Below are positions 1 to 8,335 of a stretch of 19,991 bases of DNA, in pieces. The position numbers were made by a program, and so were the translations under genes. Origin of the DNA: Rhodoferax sp. (GTDB lineage Bacteria; Pseudomonadota; Gammaproteobacteria; Burkholderiales; Burkholderiaceae_C). Under the pieces are notes generated by a model. That model ran no database searches. It was given only the letters and a program-made list of their open reading frames with translations, and had not been told where the DNA came from. How positions within the stretch are numbered: position 1 is the stretch's first letter; each line of letters starts with the position of its first letter. The stretch spans positions 1 to 19,991 of the forward strand of contig JAIFMA010000199.1 in the NCBI GenBank assembly GCA_020048795.1, written 5' to 3'.

Positions 1-2
1 CG

Positions 3-146
3 CAGGGCGACCACGCCACGCTGATTGCCAGCATCAAAGAGCGCCTGTGGCCGATGGGTGACGACACGGTGTTTATCCCCGGCCATGGCCCCGAGAGCAC
101 CTTTGGCCGGGAGCGGCGCACCAACCCCTACGTGGCGGACGAATGA
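3..146 (+). CDS. MBL-fold metallo-hydrolase, C-terminal fragment
   Basis: Only the last 47 codons are present; the gene runs in from beyond the left edge. The readable tail contains IPGHGPESTFGRERRTNP, the C-terminal signature of the small glyoxalase II-like (YcbL-type) metallo-beta-lactamase-fold hydrolases. In this family the His of PGHGP is a zinc ligand, and the protein ends shortly after the RRTNPY stretch, as it does here (stop TGA at 144-146). Family members hydrolyse thioesters such as S-lactoylglutathione, but the fragment cannot show the substrate. Nothing links it to the neighbouring genes; about 210 bp without a gene follow. Confidence 0.85.
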   Translation, partial: QGDHATLIASIKERLWPMGDDTVFIPGHGPESTFGRERRTNPYVADE

Positions 147-357
147 GCCGATGGGGTCAGGTCTTGAAATATAGCAAAAATGCCGACTCTCGCGGGATTG
201 ACAATTCATGCTGTTGGGTCAAGTTTTCTCGCCAAACACTGCGCAAAAAAAGCAACGCACAGGACGGATGATGCGCTGCCATGCAGCAGTGCGGTGTGGT
301 TGTTGACATCTGACTCTAAACCATTTCATCGTCAGTAGCTGGTCAGAACCAAAATCT
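147..357. other. Non-coding stretch with a possible mobile-element remnant
   Basis: I see no gene here. It begins with GGGGTCAGGTCTTGAAAT (about 154-171), which I recall as a sequence often found beside REP-associated IS200-type transposases in Burkholderiales; no transposase frame is present. A small perfect hairpin, GCTGC-cat-GCAGC, lies at 275-287. A perfect TTGACA occurs at 303-308 but has no matching -10 box at normal spacing. Confidence 0.3.
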
Positions 358-804
358 ATGCTGCACCGCAACATGAGAATATCGCTTGAACTTCGATTAC
401 GGCTAGACGACCTGCTCGCTGACCTCCAATACGCGCGCAGAAACGATGAGCTCGGCAGGATGGCATTGCTGACCTACTGTGAGGTGCGTTGCTGGGCACG
501 CCAAGCCGATGAGGCAGCTCTGGCTGCTCAAGCGAGTGCGATGTTTACCGAGCAACCGCACGTCAGTCGAGCGGTATTCCTTGCCCAGGTTGACAGCCTG
601 ATTGAGCAGTTAAAGGCAGTAAGCCAGAAATACTACGAACCCCTGGTCGCCCTTGAAGGTGCCGATGAGGGGCTCAAACGCGCCTTGAATTCGGCCAGCA
701 AAGCCTGGGAGAGTTGGCATCTGCGGCCAGGAACGGGCTTGTATGCCCAAATTCACGGCTGTGACATTGCCGCGCGCAGCACGAACTTCAACTTGGGAAC
801 ATGA
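358..804 (+). CDS. Hypothetical protein (148 aa)
   Basis: I do not recognise a family. The predicted protein is soluble, rich in Leu, Ala, Arg and Glu, and probably mostly alpha-helical over residues 5-85 (RISLELRLRLDDLLADLQYARRNDEL and onward), with no signal peptide or membrane segment. The charged, regularly spaced first 85 residues look like real coding sequence; the tail after about residue 110 is less protein-like, so the 3' part may be degenerate or shifted in frame. The start is uncertain: ATG at 358 and ATG at 373 are both possible, and neither has a clear Shine-Dalgarno sequence. It stands alone between two gene-poor stretches. Confidence 0.4.
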   Translation: MLHRNMRISLELRLRLDDLLADLQYARRNDELGRMALLTYCEVRCWARQADEAALAAQASAMFTEQPHVSRAVFLAQVDSLIEQLKAVSQKYYEPLVALEGADEGLKRALNSASKAWESWHLRPGTGLYAQIHGCDIAARSTNFNLGT

Positions 805-1106
805 AGACGGCCCTTGGTTTTGCGTTTGTTGGACATGCATTGGCTTGGCTGTATTGATCAGGGGTGGCGCAGCCATTGTGGGAAGAATGATGCTTTCAAA
901 ATTCACGCAATCCAAAGGACCCGGGTGTGCGGGCTTGTGCTCACACTCATCCTGGCTGCCCCTGTTTCTTTAGGAATGCCTGGTCCGCATGCAGGGTTGG
1001 GATGCTGGGTAGTTACAACAAGTGGATGATTTCCTGGCGACTTGCCTTGGCACCATTTCCGCGCCACGCTTCGACGCTGCCGCATGATCACTTTCCCATT
1101 CACCGG
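805..1106. other. Gene-free stretch downstream of the Crp/Fnr regulator
   Basis: About 300 bp with no convincing gene on either strand. Short open frames here have no ribosome binding site and no family-like composition. I see no strong hairpin followed by a T run that would mark a terminator for either flanking gene. Confidence 0.4.
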
Positions 1107-1814
1107 TTAAAAAGGGGCGCTGCGCAAGGCCTGCAGGTCAGTGACCCGCAGGCCGCCATATTCCACCTGAATAGCCCCTTGAGCGGCCAAAGTGGTCAGG
1201 GCTTCGTTGACGCGCTGGCGCGACAAACCCACCAGATAGGCCAACTCTTGCTGGGTGATGCGCAGCACCGTGCCCAGGCCCGGGTAAAGCACCGGGTTGA
1301 ACAGCGCTGCCAGACTGCGCGCTACCCGGATATTCGGGTTGTTCATGCGGTCGATTTCGCGCGCAGCAATAAACTGGCCCAAGCGCTCATTGAGCTGATT
1401 CATGACGAAGCGGTTGAAGCCAATCGAGTGATCCAGCAGCCAATGAAAGGTATCCACATGCAGGCCGGCCACCATGCTTTTACGCAACGCCTGGATGTTG
1501 TAGCGGTAACCCTCGCGCTTCAAGGCCGTGCCTTCGCCGAACCAGCCACCGGGCGGTACGCCCGTGAAGGTCATGGTTTGCCCCTCTGCATTGTCAGCAC
1601 TCATTTTCAGCAAGCCTTCAATCACGCCAAACCAGTAGGTGGCCGGGCGCCCGGTGCGGCAGACAAAGTCACCGGGCTGGGCATTGGCGATCTTGAGGTC
1701 TTCGACCGCGCGTTCCCGCTCGTGCGGCAGCAGGCGCTTGAGCCACGGAATGACCTCGAGTTCAGCCGTCGTCAAGGGGCGGCGGCGCTGAAAAAGGCTG
1801 GCTTCTAGACTCAT
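1107..1814 (-). CDS. Crp/Fnr-family transcriptional regulator
   Basis: A 235-residue protein of normal Crp/Fnr length. Residues ~47-125 form a cyclic-nucleotide-binding-type beta roll (PGDFVCRTG, then GGWFGEGTAL at 89-98, like the phosphate-binding cassette). A long dimerisation helix follows, and then a winged helix-turn-helix at ~187-225 with recognition helix SRQRVNEAL. There is a single Cys (52), so an Fnr-type [4Fe-4S] sensor is excluded; the effector is unknown. ATG at 1814 is chosen because it is the first ATG in the frame; the frame extends to a TTG at 1901, but that would run through the divergent promoter. It is transcribed away from the acyl-CoA synthetase/liv block, and a dyad in the gap between them is a likely binding site, so I infer local regulation. 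Confidence 0.88.
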   Translation of the reverse strand: MSLEASLFQRRRPLTTAELEVIPWLKRLLPHERERAVEDLKIANAQPGDFVCRTGRPATYWFGVIEGLLKMSADNAEGQTMTFTGVPPGGWFGEGTALKREGYRYNIQALRKSMVAGLHVDTFHWLLDHSIGFNRFVMNQLNERLGQFIAAREIDRMNNPNIRVARSLAALFNPVLYPGLGTVLRITQQELAYLVGLSRQRVNEALTTLAAQGAIQVEYGGLRVTDLQALRSAPF

Positions 1815-1883
1815 GGTGGAAACTTTAATAACGCTGCGGGTTTGATAGAAAGCAGGGAAAACACCTAGCGAGAACGGGCTGAA

Positions 1884-1934
1884 TTGTCGCTCAAATGACA
1901 ACTTAGCGTCAAATTGGGTCCTATCATAGACCTA
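1884..1934 (+). promoter_or_regulatory. Crp/Fnr-type operator and promoter for the acyl-CoA synthetase/liv block
   Basis: A dyad TTGTCG-CTCAAA-TGACAA lies at 1884-1901. Read as TGTCG-N6-TGACA it has the 5-6-5 layout of Crp/Fnr boxes, with one mismatch between half-sites. Its centre is 1892.5. A good -10 hexamer, TATCAT (one mismatch), sits at 1922-1927, so transcription should start near 1934. The dyad centre would then be about 41.5 bp upstream, the classic class II activator position. No good -35 box is present, as expected for an activator-dependent promoter. The site is also upstream of the divergent regulator gene and could mediate autoregulation. The sequence elements are seen directly; the regulatory role is inferred. 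Confidence 0.5.
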
Positions 1935-1993
1935 TATCAGCCAACGCCAAGCCGGTTTTGGCTTGCGACGATTTGGACAGACAAGGTGCCCCG

Positions 1994-3940
1994 ATGCGAA
2001 CCACTTTTCCGCGGTTACTGTTGAATCATGCCAGCCAGCGGCCGACCGATACCGCCATGCGTGAAAAAGAGTATGGCATCTGGCAGGCCATCACCTGGGC
2101 GGGCATGGCCGCCATGGTGGAACATCTGGCGTGTGGCCTGCATCAGGCCGGACTGCGTCAGCATGAGCACATGGTGGTGATCGGTGCCAACCGCCCAAGG
2201 CTTTACGCCACCATGCTGGCGGTGCAGGCGCTAGGCGCGGTGCCGATTGCGTTGTACCAGGATGCCGCAGCACCCGAGTGCGTGTTTCCGCTGAACAATG
2301 CCGATGTCCGCTTTGCCTTTGCTGAAGACCAGGAGCAAGTGGACAAGTTGCTTGAAATCCGCGAGCGGTGCCCGCAGCTCACCAACGTTTACTTTGATGA
2401 CCCGCGCGGCCTGCGCAACTACGACGAGCAAGGCCTGGCAGCACTTGATGAACTGGTTGCTGCGGGCAAGGTCTTTGCCGCCATCCACCCGGATTTTTTC
2501 AGCAATGAAGTGGACAAGGTTTTGCCAGATGACGTTGCGGCCATGTTCTTTACCTCAGGCACCACCGGCAACCCCAAGGGTGTGGTGCACACGCATGACA
2601 GTCTGCTGAACCGCGCCCGCGCCGGTGCTGATTTTGACAAGCTGACCCACGCCGAAGATGTGCTGGCGTATTTGCCGCCGGCCTGGATTGGGCAGAATAT
2701 TTTCAGTTATGCCCAGTGGCTGAGTTGCGGCTACGTGGTGAATTGCCCCGAATCCGCCGCCACCGTCACGATCGACCTGAAAGAAGTCGGTCCAACCTAT
2801 TATTTCGCGCCACCTCGTGTGTTTGAAGGTTTGCTGACCAGTGTGATGATTCGCATGGAAGATGCCGGCGCATTCAAACGCAAGCTGTTTCACTATTTCA
2901 TGGACTTGGCCAAGCGTGTGGGCCCAACCCTGATGGATGGCAAAAGTGTCTCCCTTGCTGACAGTATCTTGTACGCCTTGGGCAACTTCATGGTTTATGG
3001 CCCGCTGCGCAACAATCTGGGCTTTAGCCGGGTGCGCGTGGCGTACACGGCCGGCGAGGCGATTGGGCCGGACCTGTTCAGCTTTTACCGCTCGATTGGT
3101 GTCAACCTCAAACAACTGTATGGCTCCACTGAAACGGCGGTGTTTGTCTGTCTGCAACCCGACCAGGAGGCCCGTGCCGACACCGTGGGCGTGCCCTGCG
3201 AGGGTGTGGAAATCAAGGTGGCTGACAACGGCGAGATTCTGGTCAAGTCGCCTGGCCTGCTCAAGGGCTACTTTAAAGACCCTGAGGCCACCGCTGAGGT
3301 GTTGACCCCGGACGGCTGGTACCACACCAGCGATGCCGGCTTTCTGGATGCGCACGGCCACCTGAAGATCATCGACCGCGTGAAGGATGTGGGGCATCTC
3401 AAGGGCGGCAGCAATGATGGCGCCATGTTTGCCCCCAAGTACGTGGAGAACAAGCTCAAGTTTTTTCCGCATATCAAAGAAGTGGTGGCCTACGGTGACG
3501 GACGCGAGAAGGTCTGCGTCATGATCAACATCGACTTTGACGCGGTGGGCAACTGGGCCGAGCGGCGCAACCTGCCTTATGCCGGGTACACCGACCTGGC
3601 GCAAAAGCCTGAGGTCTATCAGCTTGTCAAGGAATGTGTCGAAAAGGTCAATGCCGACCTGAGTGTGGACGAATTGCTGGCGGGTTCCCAAGTCAGCCGC
3701 TTTCTGGTGCTGCACAAGGAGCTTGATGCAGATGACGGCGAATTGACGCGCACCAACAAGGTTCGCCGCGGTTTTATTGCCGACAAGTACGACGTGCTGA
3801 TTGATGCTTTGTATGGTGGCATGACCACGCAATTTATTGAAACCCTGGTCAAGTTTGAAGACGGGCGCACCGGCAAAGTCAGCGCTACGCTGCGCATTGA
3901 CGATGCCCAGACCTTTGCACCGGTCAAGGCCGCGGCCTGA
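1994..3940 (+). CDS. AMP-dependent acyl-CoA synthetase (long-chain FadD/ACSL-like)
   Basis: A 648-residue adenylate-forming ligase that activates a carboxylic acid to its acyl-CoA through an acyl-AMP. Visible core motifs: the phosphate loop TSGTTGNPKG near residue 187, YGSTE near 375, GWYHTSDAGF near 441, DRVKD just after, and the catalytic lysine in TRTNKVRRG (Lys589). Length and motif order fit the long-chain acyl-CoA synthetase branch rather than short PaaK-type ligases. ATG at 1994 is preferred because AAGGTG lies 5 nt upstream; the in-frame TTG at 1958 is less likely. It is first in a same-strand block and is followed 14 nt later by livG-like, so its substrate is probably what the ABC system imports. 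Chain length or aromatic specificity cannot be read from the sequence. Confidence 0.9.
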   Translation: MRTTFPRLLLNHASQRPTDTAMREKEYGIWQAITWAGMAAMVEHLACGLHQAGLRQHEHMVVIGANRPRLYATMLAVQALGAVPIALYQDAAAPECVFPLNNADVRFAFAEDQEQVDKLLEIRERCPQLTNVYFDDPRGLRNYDEQGLAALDELVAAGKVFAAIHPDFFSNEVDKVLPDDVAAMFFTSGTTGNPKGVVHTHDSLLNRARAGADFDKLTHAEDVLAYLPPAWIGQNIFSYAQWLSCGYVVNCPESAATVTIDLKEVGPTYYFAPPRVFEGLLTSVMIRMEDAGAFKRKLFHYFMDLAKRVGPTLMDGKSVSLADSILYALGNFMVYGPLRNNLGFSRVRVAYTAGEAIGPDLFSFYRSIGVNLKQLYGSTETAVFVCLQPDQEARADTVGVPCEGVEIKVADNGEILVKSPGLLKGYFKDPEATAEVLTPDGWYHTSDAGFLDAHGHLKIIDRVKDVGHLKGGSNDGAMFAPKYVENKLKFFPHIKEVVAYGDGREKVCVMINIDFDAVGNWAERRNLPYAGYTDLAQKPEVYQLVKECVEKVNADLSVDELLAGSQVSRFLVLHKELDADDGELTRTNKVRRGFIADKYDVLIDALYGGMTTQFIETLVKFEDGRTGKVSATLRIDDAQTFAPVKAAA

Positions 3941-3954
3941 ATTGAGTAAACCCT

Positions 3955-4740
3955 ATGGCAACTAAACAAATTGGCGATGTCATTCTGGATGTCAAGAACA
4001 TCTCTTTGAGTTTTGGTGGCGTCAAGGCGTTGACCGATATTTCGTTCAATGTGCGCGAGCATGAGGTGCGCGCCATCATCGGCCCCAACGGTGCAGGCAA
4101 GAGCTCGATGCTCAATTGTGTCAACGGCGTTTATCGGCCGCAGCAAGGTGCCATTACCTTCAGGGGTCAGACCTTCAGCCACATGGACAGCTATCAGGTG
4201 GCCAGCATGGGCATTGGCCGCACCTTTCAGAGTCTGGCGCTGTTCAAGGGCATGAGTGTGATCGACAACATCATGACCGGGCGCAACCTGAAAATAAAAA
4301 GCAACCTGTTCTTGCAGGCTTTGCGCCTGGGCCCGGCGCAGCGCGAAGAAGAAACCCACCGTGAATTTGTCGAGCACATCATCGACTTTCTGGAGATTCA
4401 GGCGTTTCGCAAAACACCTGTTGGTCAGTTGCCGTATGGGTTGCAAAAGCGCGTCGATTTGGGCCGCGCCCTGGCGATGGAGCCGCAACTGCTGCTGCTC
4501 GACGAGCCCATGGCCGGCATGAACGTGGAAGAAAAGCAGGACATGTGCCGTTTTGTGCTCGAAGTGAACGAAGAGTTTGGCACCACCATTGTGCTGATTG
4601 AGCATGACATGGGTGTGGTGATGGACATCAGCGACCGTGTGGTGGTGCTGGACTACGGCAAGAAGATTGGCGACGGCACCCCCGATGAAGTTCGCACCAA
4701 CGAAGAAGTCATCAGCGCCTATCTGGGCACCTCACATTAA
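3955..4740 (+). CDS. livG: Branched-chain-type ABC transporter ATP-binding protein (LivG-like)
   Basis: A 261-residue ATPase, one of two in a HAAT/Liv-type importer, acting on the cytoplasmic face. Walker A GPNGAGKS is at 43-50, the Q-loop Gln at 92, a LivG-style signature PYGLQ at 160-164, Walker B LLLLDEP at 179-185 with catalytic Glu184, and the switch His at 217 (IEHDMG). The C-terminal VLDYGKKIGDGTPDEV segment is typical of LivG. It follows the acyl-CoA synthetase by 14 nt and precedes the permease by 20 nt, so it is cotranscribed. The gene name reflects family placement, not proof of amino-acid transport; the flanking CoA ligases suggest an organic-acid substrate. Confidence 0.92.
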   Translation: MATKQIGDVILDVKNISLSFGGVKALTDISFNVREHEVRAIIGPNGAGKSSMLNCVNGVYRPQQGAITFRGQTFSHMDSYQVASMGIGRTFQSLALFKGMSVIDNIMTGRNLKIKSNLFLQALRLGPAQREEETHREFVEHIIDFLEIQAFRKTPVGQLPYGLQKRVDLGRALAMEPQLLLLDEPMAGMNVEEKQDMCRFVLEVNEEFGTTIVLIEHDMGVVMDISDRVVVLDYGKKIGDGTPDEVRTNEEVISAYLGTSH

Positions 4741-4760
4741 CCCGGCGGGAGACACACAAG

Positions 4761-5690
4761 ATGGCATTTTTTCTTGAAACACTGTTAGGCGGCCTGATGG
4801 CCGGCATGTTGTATTCGCTGGTGGCTTTGGGTTTTGTGCTGATTTACAAGGCTTCGGGCGTGTTTAATTTTGCACAGGGTGCCATGGTGCTGTTTGCGGC
4901 ACTGGCAATGGCACGTTTTTCCGAGTGGTTGCCGCTGTATGCGGGCATTTCCAGCCCGGTCATTGCCAATCTGCTGGCGTTTGTGGGTGCTGGCATCCTG
5001 ATGTTTGGTGTGGCCTGGCTGATTGAGCGCCTGGCCTTGCGCCACCTGGTCAATCAGGAAGGCACCACGCTGCTGATGGCCACGCTGGGCATCAGTTATT
5101 TTCTGGACGGCCTTGGGCAAACCATTTTTGGCAGTGACATCTACAAGATTGACGTGGGCATGCCCAAAGAGCCCATCATGGCATTCGAGAGCCTGTTCGA
5201 AGGCGGCATCCTGATCAACAAGGAAGACTTGTATGCCGCCGTGATTGCCGCGGTGCTGGTGGGTTTGCTGACCATTTTTTTCCAGAAAACCGTGACCGGC
5301 CGCGCCTTGCGTGCGGTGGCCGACGACCACCAGGCGGCGCAGAGCATCGGTATTCCGCTCAACCGCATCTGGGTCATTGTCTGGTGTGTGGCGGGTGTGG
5401 TGGCCTTGGTGGCCGGCATGATCTGGGGCAGCAAACTGGGTGTGCAGTTTTCCCTCACAACGGTGGCGCTACGGGCATTGCCGGTGGTGATTTTGGGCGG
5501 CTTGACCTCGGTGCCAGGGGCCATCATTGGCGGCCTGATCATCGGTGTGGGAGAAAAGTTGTCTGAGGTGTTCCTGGGCCCCTACGTCGGTGGCGGCATC
5601 GAGATCTGGTTCGCCTATGTATTGGCCCTGCTGTTTTTGCTGTATCGGCCCCAAGGCCTGTTTGGAGAGAAGATTATTGATCGCGTTTGA
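4761..5690 (+). CDS. livH: Branched-chain-type ABC transporter permease (LivH-like)
   Basis: A 309-residue, very hydrophobic inner-membrane protein with about eight membrane segments (for example residues 10-30, 65-88, 158-175, 203-222, 238-264 and 283-297). Hallmarks are FNFAQGAM at 35-42, the cytoplasmic loop contacting the ATPase around RALRAVADDHQAAQSIGI (181-198), GGLTSVPGAIIGG at 246-258, and the C-terminal RPQGLFGE. GGGAGA lies about 9 nt before the ATG. It pairs with the LivM-like permease that follows to form the translocation channel of the same importer. Confidence 0.93.
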   Translation: MAFFLETLLGGLMAGMLYSLVALGFVLIYKASGVFNFAQGAMVLFAALAMARFSEWLPLYAGISSPVIANLLAFVGAGILMFGVAWLIERLALRHLVNQEGTTLLMATLGISYFLDGLGQTIFGSDIYKIDVGMPKEPIMAFESLFEGGILINKEDLYAAVIAAVLVGLLTIFFQKTVTGRALRAVADDHQAAQSIGIPLNRIWVIVWCVAGVVALVAGMIWGSKLGVQFSLTTVALRALPVVILGGLTSVPGAIIGGLIIGVGEKLSEVFLGPYVGGGIEIWFAYVLALLFLLYRPQGLFGEKIIDRV

Positions 5691-5764
5691 CTGTCTTTAC
5701 ATGATGACTTGCGTGGCAGCACAGATCGCAACAGTACAAAAATAGTTTCTCCAGAGGAATCAGA

Positions 5765-6841
5765 ATGTTTTACAGAGAAAACGGACAATTCAAAACCAGC
5801 TACCGGGCAGATCAGCAGATCTTTCCCATCACGCAAGACCGGTGGGCGGTGTTGTTGCTGATTGCCGCAGCGTTTGTGGTGGTACCCATGCTCACCAGCG
5901 AATACATGTTCCGCGCCATTTTGATACCCTTTGTCATCATGTCGGTGGCTGCGCTGGGGGTGAATATTCTGGTGGGTTACTGTGGCCAGATTTCACTGGG
6001 TTCGGGGGCCTTCATGGCCGTTGGGGCCTACGCAGCGTTCAACTTCTTTGTCCGGGTTGAGGGGATGCCGGTGCTGCTGGCGCTGGTGCTGGGCGGCCTG
6101 TGTTCGGCGGCGTTTGGCATTTTGTTTGGCCTGCCGAGTTTGCGCGTCAAAGGTTTGTACCTGGCGGTGACCACGCTGGCAGCCCAGTTTTTCAGTGACT
6201 GGATGTTTTTGCGCATCAAGTGGTTCACCAATGACGCGCCCTCGGGCTCGGTGTCGGTGTCGGGCCTAAAGGTGCTGGGCTACCCGATCGAGAGTCCGCT
6301 GTCCAAATACTTGTTTTGTCTGTCGATCCTGGTGGTGCTGGCCTTGCTGGCCAAAAATCTGGTGCGCTCGGCCATTGGCCGCGAATGGATGGCGATCCGT
6401 GACATGGACGTGGCCGCCGCGGTGATTGGCATTCGCCCCATGTATGCCAAGCTGACCGCCTTTGCGGTGAGCTCGTTTATTGTGGGCGTGGCCGGTGGGC
6501 TGTGGGGCTTTGTTTACCTGGGCTCGTGGGAGCCGGCTGCGTTCTCGGTCGATCTGTCGTTCAAACTGCTGTTCATGGTCATCATTGGCGGCATGGGCTC
6601 CATCATGGGCAGTTTTTTTGGCGCCGGTTTTATTGTGTTTTTGCCGATTTTTCTCAACCAACTATTACCGGCCCTCGGCAACTTGGTGGGGGTTCAGATC
6701 TCAACCGTGGTGACCGCCCACGCCGAGCTGATTATTTTTGGTGCCTTGATTGTCTGGTTTTTGATCGTCGAGCCCCATGGTCTGGCCAAATTGTGGTCCA
6801 TTGGCAAGCAAAAGCTGCGACTTTGGCCTTTCCCGCACTGA
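5765..6841 (+). CDS. livM: Branched-chain-type ABC transporter permease (LivM-like)
   Basis: A 358-residue inner-membrane permease. About 27 hydrophilic residues precede the first membrane segment, then GYCGQISLGSGAFMAVGAY at 71-89, the hallmark of LivM. The ATPase-contacting loop is GREWMAIRDMDVAAAVIGI (205-223), and a GGMGSIMGSFFGAG stretch is at 275-288. AGAGGAA about 6 nt upstream of the ATG is a good ribosome binding site. The 74-bp gap to livH holds no clear promoter, so cotranscription is likely. It lacks the long N-terminal extension of some LivM proteins but is otherwise full length. Confidence 0.93.
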   Translation: MFYRENGQFKTSYRADQQIFPITQDRWAVLLLIAAAFVVVPMLTSEYMFRAILIPFVIMSVAALGVNILVGYCGQISLGSGAFMAVGAYAAFNFFVRVEGMPVLLALVLGGLCSAAFGILFGLPSLRVKGLYLAVTTLAAQFFSDWMFLRIKWFTNDAPSGSVSVSGLKVLGYPIESPLSKYLFCLSILVVLALLAKNLVRSAIGREWMAIRDMDVAAAVIGIRPMYAKLTAFAVSSFIVGVAGGLWGFVYLGSWEPAAFSVDLSFKLLFMVIIGGMGSIMGSFFGAGFIVFLPIFLNQLLPALGNLVGVQISTVVTAHAELIIFGALIVWFLIVEPHGLAKLWSIGKQKLRLWPFPH

Positions 6842-6900
6842 GTTTGATCGTTTTTTTGTTAACCACAGGCATCCAAGTGCCGAACCTTTAGGAGACTTCA

Positions 6901-8214
6901 ATGAAAATCCGCAACATTGTTTTGGCCAGCGTCATGGTGGCTGCCGGAGCCTCGGCTTTTGCCCAGGCCAAAGAGCAGTTCTTCCCGCTGCTGTCGTATC
7001 GCACCGGTGCCTATGCACCCAATGGCGTGCCATGGGCCAACGGCAAGCAGGATTACCTCAAAATGATCAATGCCCGTGACGGCGGCGTCAACGGCGTCAA
7101 GCTGACCTTTGAAGAGTGCGAAACCGGCTACGCCACCGACCGCGGCGTGGAGTGTTATGAGCGTCTGAAGAGCAAGCCGGGTGTGGCCTTGTTTGACCCC
7201 CAGAGCACCGGCATCACGTTTGCCCTGACCGAAAAAGCCCCGGCCGACAAAATGCCCTTGATGACCCTGGGTTACGGTCTGTCGGTGTCGCAGGACGGCA
7301 CAGCGTTCAAATGGAACTTTCCTTTGATGGGCAGTTACTGGACCGGTGCTGACATTTTGATCCAGCACATTGGCAAGAGCCTGGGTGGTCTGGACAAACT
7401 CAAGGGCAAGAAGATCACGCTGGTTTACCACGACAGCCCGTTTGGCAAAGAGCCCATTCCGCTGTTGCAGGAGCGTTCCAAAATGCATGGCTTTGACCTG
7501 CAGTTGCTGCCAGTCACCGCGCCAGGGGTTGAGCAAAAAGCCGCCTGGTTGCAAGTGCGCCAGTCCAAGCCTGACTATGTGCTGCTGTGGGGTTGGGGCG
7601 TGATGAATTCAACCGCCCTGAAAGAAGCGCAAGCCACCGGCTACCCGCGCGACAAGATGTATGGCGTGTGGTGGGCCGGTGCCGAGCCTGATGTGAAAGA
7701 CGTGGGCGAAGGCGCCAAGGGTTACCAGGCGCTGGCCCTGAATACCTCGGGTCAGCAACCCAAGGTCATTCAGGACATTCTGAAACACGTGCATGACAAG
7801 AGCCAGGGAACCGGGCCCAAAGACGAGGTCGGCTCGGTGCTCTATACCCGTGGTGTGATCATTCAGATGCTGTCCATTGAGGCAGTGCGCCGCGCCCAGG
7901 AGCGTTTTGGCAAAGGCAAGGTCATGACCAGTGAGCAGGTGCGCTGGGGTCTGGAGAACCTGTCGCTGGATCAGAAGAAACTGGAAGCCTTGGGGTTCAC
8001 TGGCGTGATGCGCCCGATCAGCACTTCGTGTGTCGATCACATGGGCTCCAGTGCCGCGCGCATTCAGACCTGGGACGGCAAGAAGTGGAACATCACTTCA
8101 GACTTTATTGAGGCCGACGAGCAGATTCTCAAACCCATGATCAAGGCCGGTTCAGAGAAATATCTGACTGACAAGAAGATGACGCGCCGCGCCCCGGCCG
8201 ACTGTCAGTCCTAA
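6901..8214 (+). CDS. Periplasmic substrate-binding protein of the Liv-type importer
   Basis: A 437-residue protein with a Sec signal peptide (MKIRNIVLASVMVAAGASAFAQA; probable cleavage at or near residue 23), exported to the periplasm to capture the ligand. The mature part resembles the Peripla_BP_6 (type I, leucine-binding-like) fold. A stretch around residues 70-90 with ECETGYATDRGVECYERLK holds two cysteines that could form a disulfide. AGGAGA lies 7 nt before the ATG. It is larger than E. coli LivK/LivJ (about 345-350 mature residues), in keeping with the subfamily found with acyl-CoA ligases in Betaproteobacteria (recalled, not searched). Hairpins directly downstream may raise its expression relative to the other components. 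Confidence 0.9.
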   Translation: MKIRNIVLASVMVAAGASAFAQAKEQFFPLLSYRTGAYAPNGVPWANGKQDYLKMINARDGGVNGVKLTFEECETGYATDRGVECYERLKSKPGVALFDPQSTGITFALTEKAPADKMPLMTLGYGLSVSQDGTAFKWNFPLMGSYWTGADILIQHIGKSLGGLDKLKGKKITLVYHDSPFGKEPIPLLQERSKMHGFDLQLLPVTAPGVEQKAAWLQVRQSKPDYVLLWGWGVMNSTALKEAQATGYPRDKMYGVWWAGAEPDVKDVGEGAKGYQALALNTSGQQPKVIQDILKHVHDKSQGTGPKDEVGSVLYTRGVIIQMLSIEAVRRAQERFGKGKVMTSEQVRWGLENLSLDQKKLEALGFTGVMRPISTSCVDHMGSSAARIQTWDGKKWNITSDFIEADEQILKPMIKAGSEKYLTDKKMTRRAPADCQS

Positions 8215-8298
8215 CCGAGTTGTGCACCAGTTTATATGACAAATTGGCCACGAGCCCCCGTCCTATAAGCGCGACACGCTATTGTTTTGGTGGTGAAT

Positions 8299-8324
8299 GC
8301 ATCCCGGCCACAACGCCGGGATGC
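8299..8324 (+). promoter_or_regulatory. Perfect intergenic hairpin (10-bp stem) after the binding-protein gene
   Basis: GCATCCCGGC, a 6-nt loop (cacaac), then GCCGGGATGC form a perfect 10-bp GC-rich stem. No T run follows, so it is not a canonical Rho-independent terminator. Its position between binding-protein and ATPase genes suggests an mRNA-stabilising or partial-attenuation structure; the structure is seen, the role is inferred. Confidence 0.6.
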
Positions 8325-8335
8325 CCAGCCAATAG

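Noticed and set aside
303..308. Perfect TTGACA -35 box before the 148-aa hypothetical gene
   Set aside because: No hexamer close to TATAAT is found at 16-18 bp spacing, so no promoter is called.
927..1808. A 293-codon open frame on the plus strand opposite the Crp/Fnr gene
   Set aside because: The minus-strand frame has clear Crp/Fnr domains; this frame has no ribosome site and no recognisable features.
1815..1901. N-terminal extension of the Crp/Fnr protein from a TTG at 1901
   Set aside because: The extension covers the dyad and divergent promoter, is not family-like, and ATG 1814 gives a normal-length protein.
1917..1932. Imperfect palindrome GGTCCTAT-c-ATAGACC near the synthetase promoter
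   Set aside because: It needs a one-base bulge and overlaps the -10 box; it is too weak to call separately from the Crp/Fnr-style dyad.
2555..3832. A 425-codon open frame on the minus strand opposite the acyl-CoA synthetase
   Set aside because: It lies wholly opposite a gene with all family motifs, and its His/Gln/Val-rich translation is typical of an antisense shadow in GC-rich DNA.
3619..4605. A 328-codon minus-strand frame across the synthetase/livG junction
   Set aside because: It crosses two well-supported plus-strand genes and its composition is that of an antisense shadow.
8215..8250. A second Crp/Fnr site (TTGT...ATGACAA) in the gap before livF
   Set aside because: The half-sites are too far apart for a 5-6-5 box; only one half resembles the 1884-1901 dyad.
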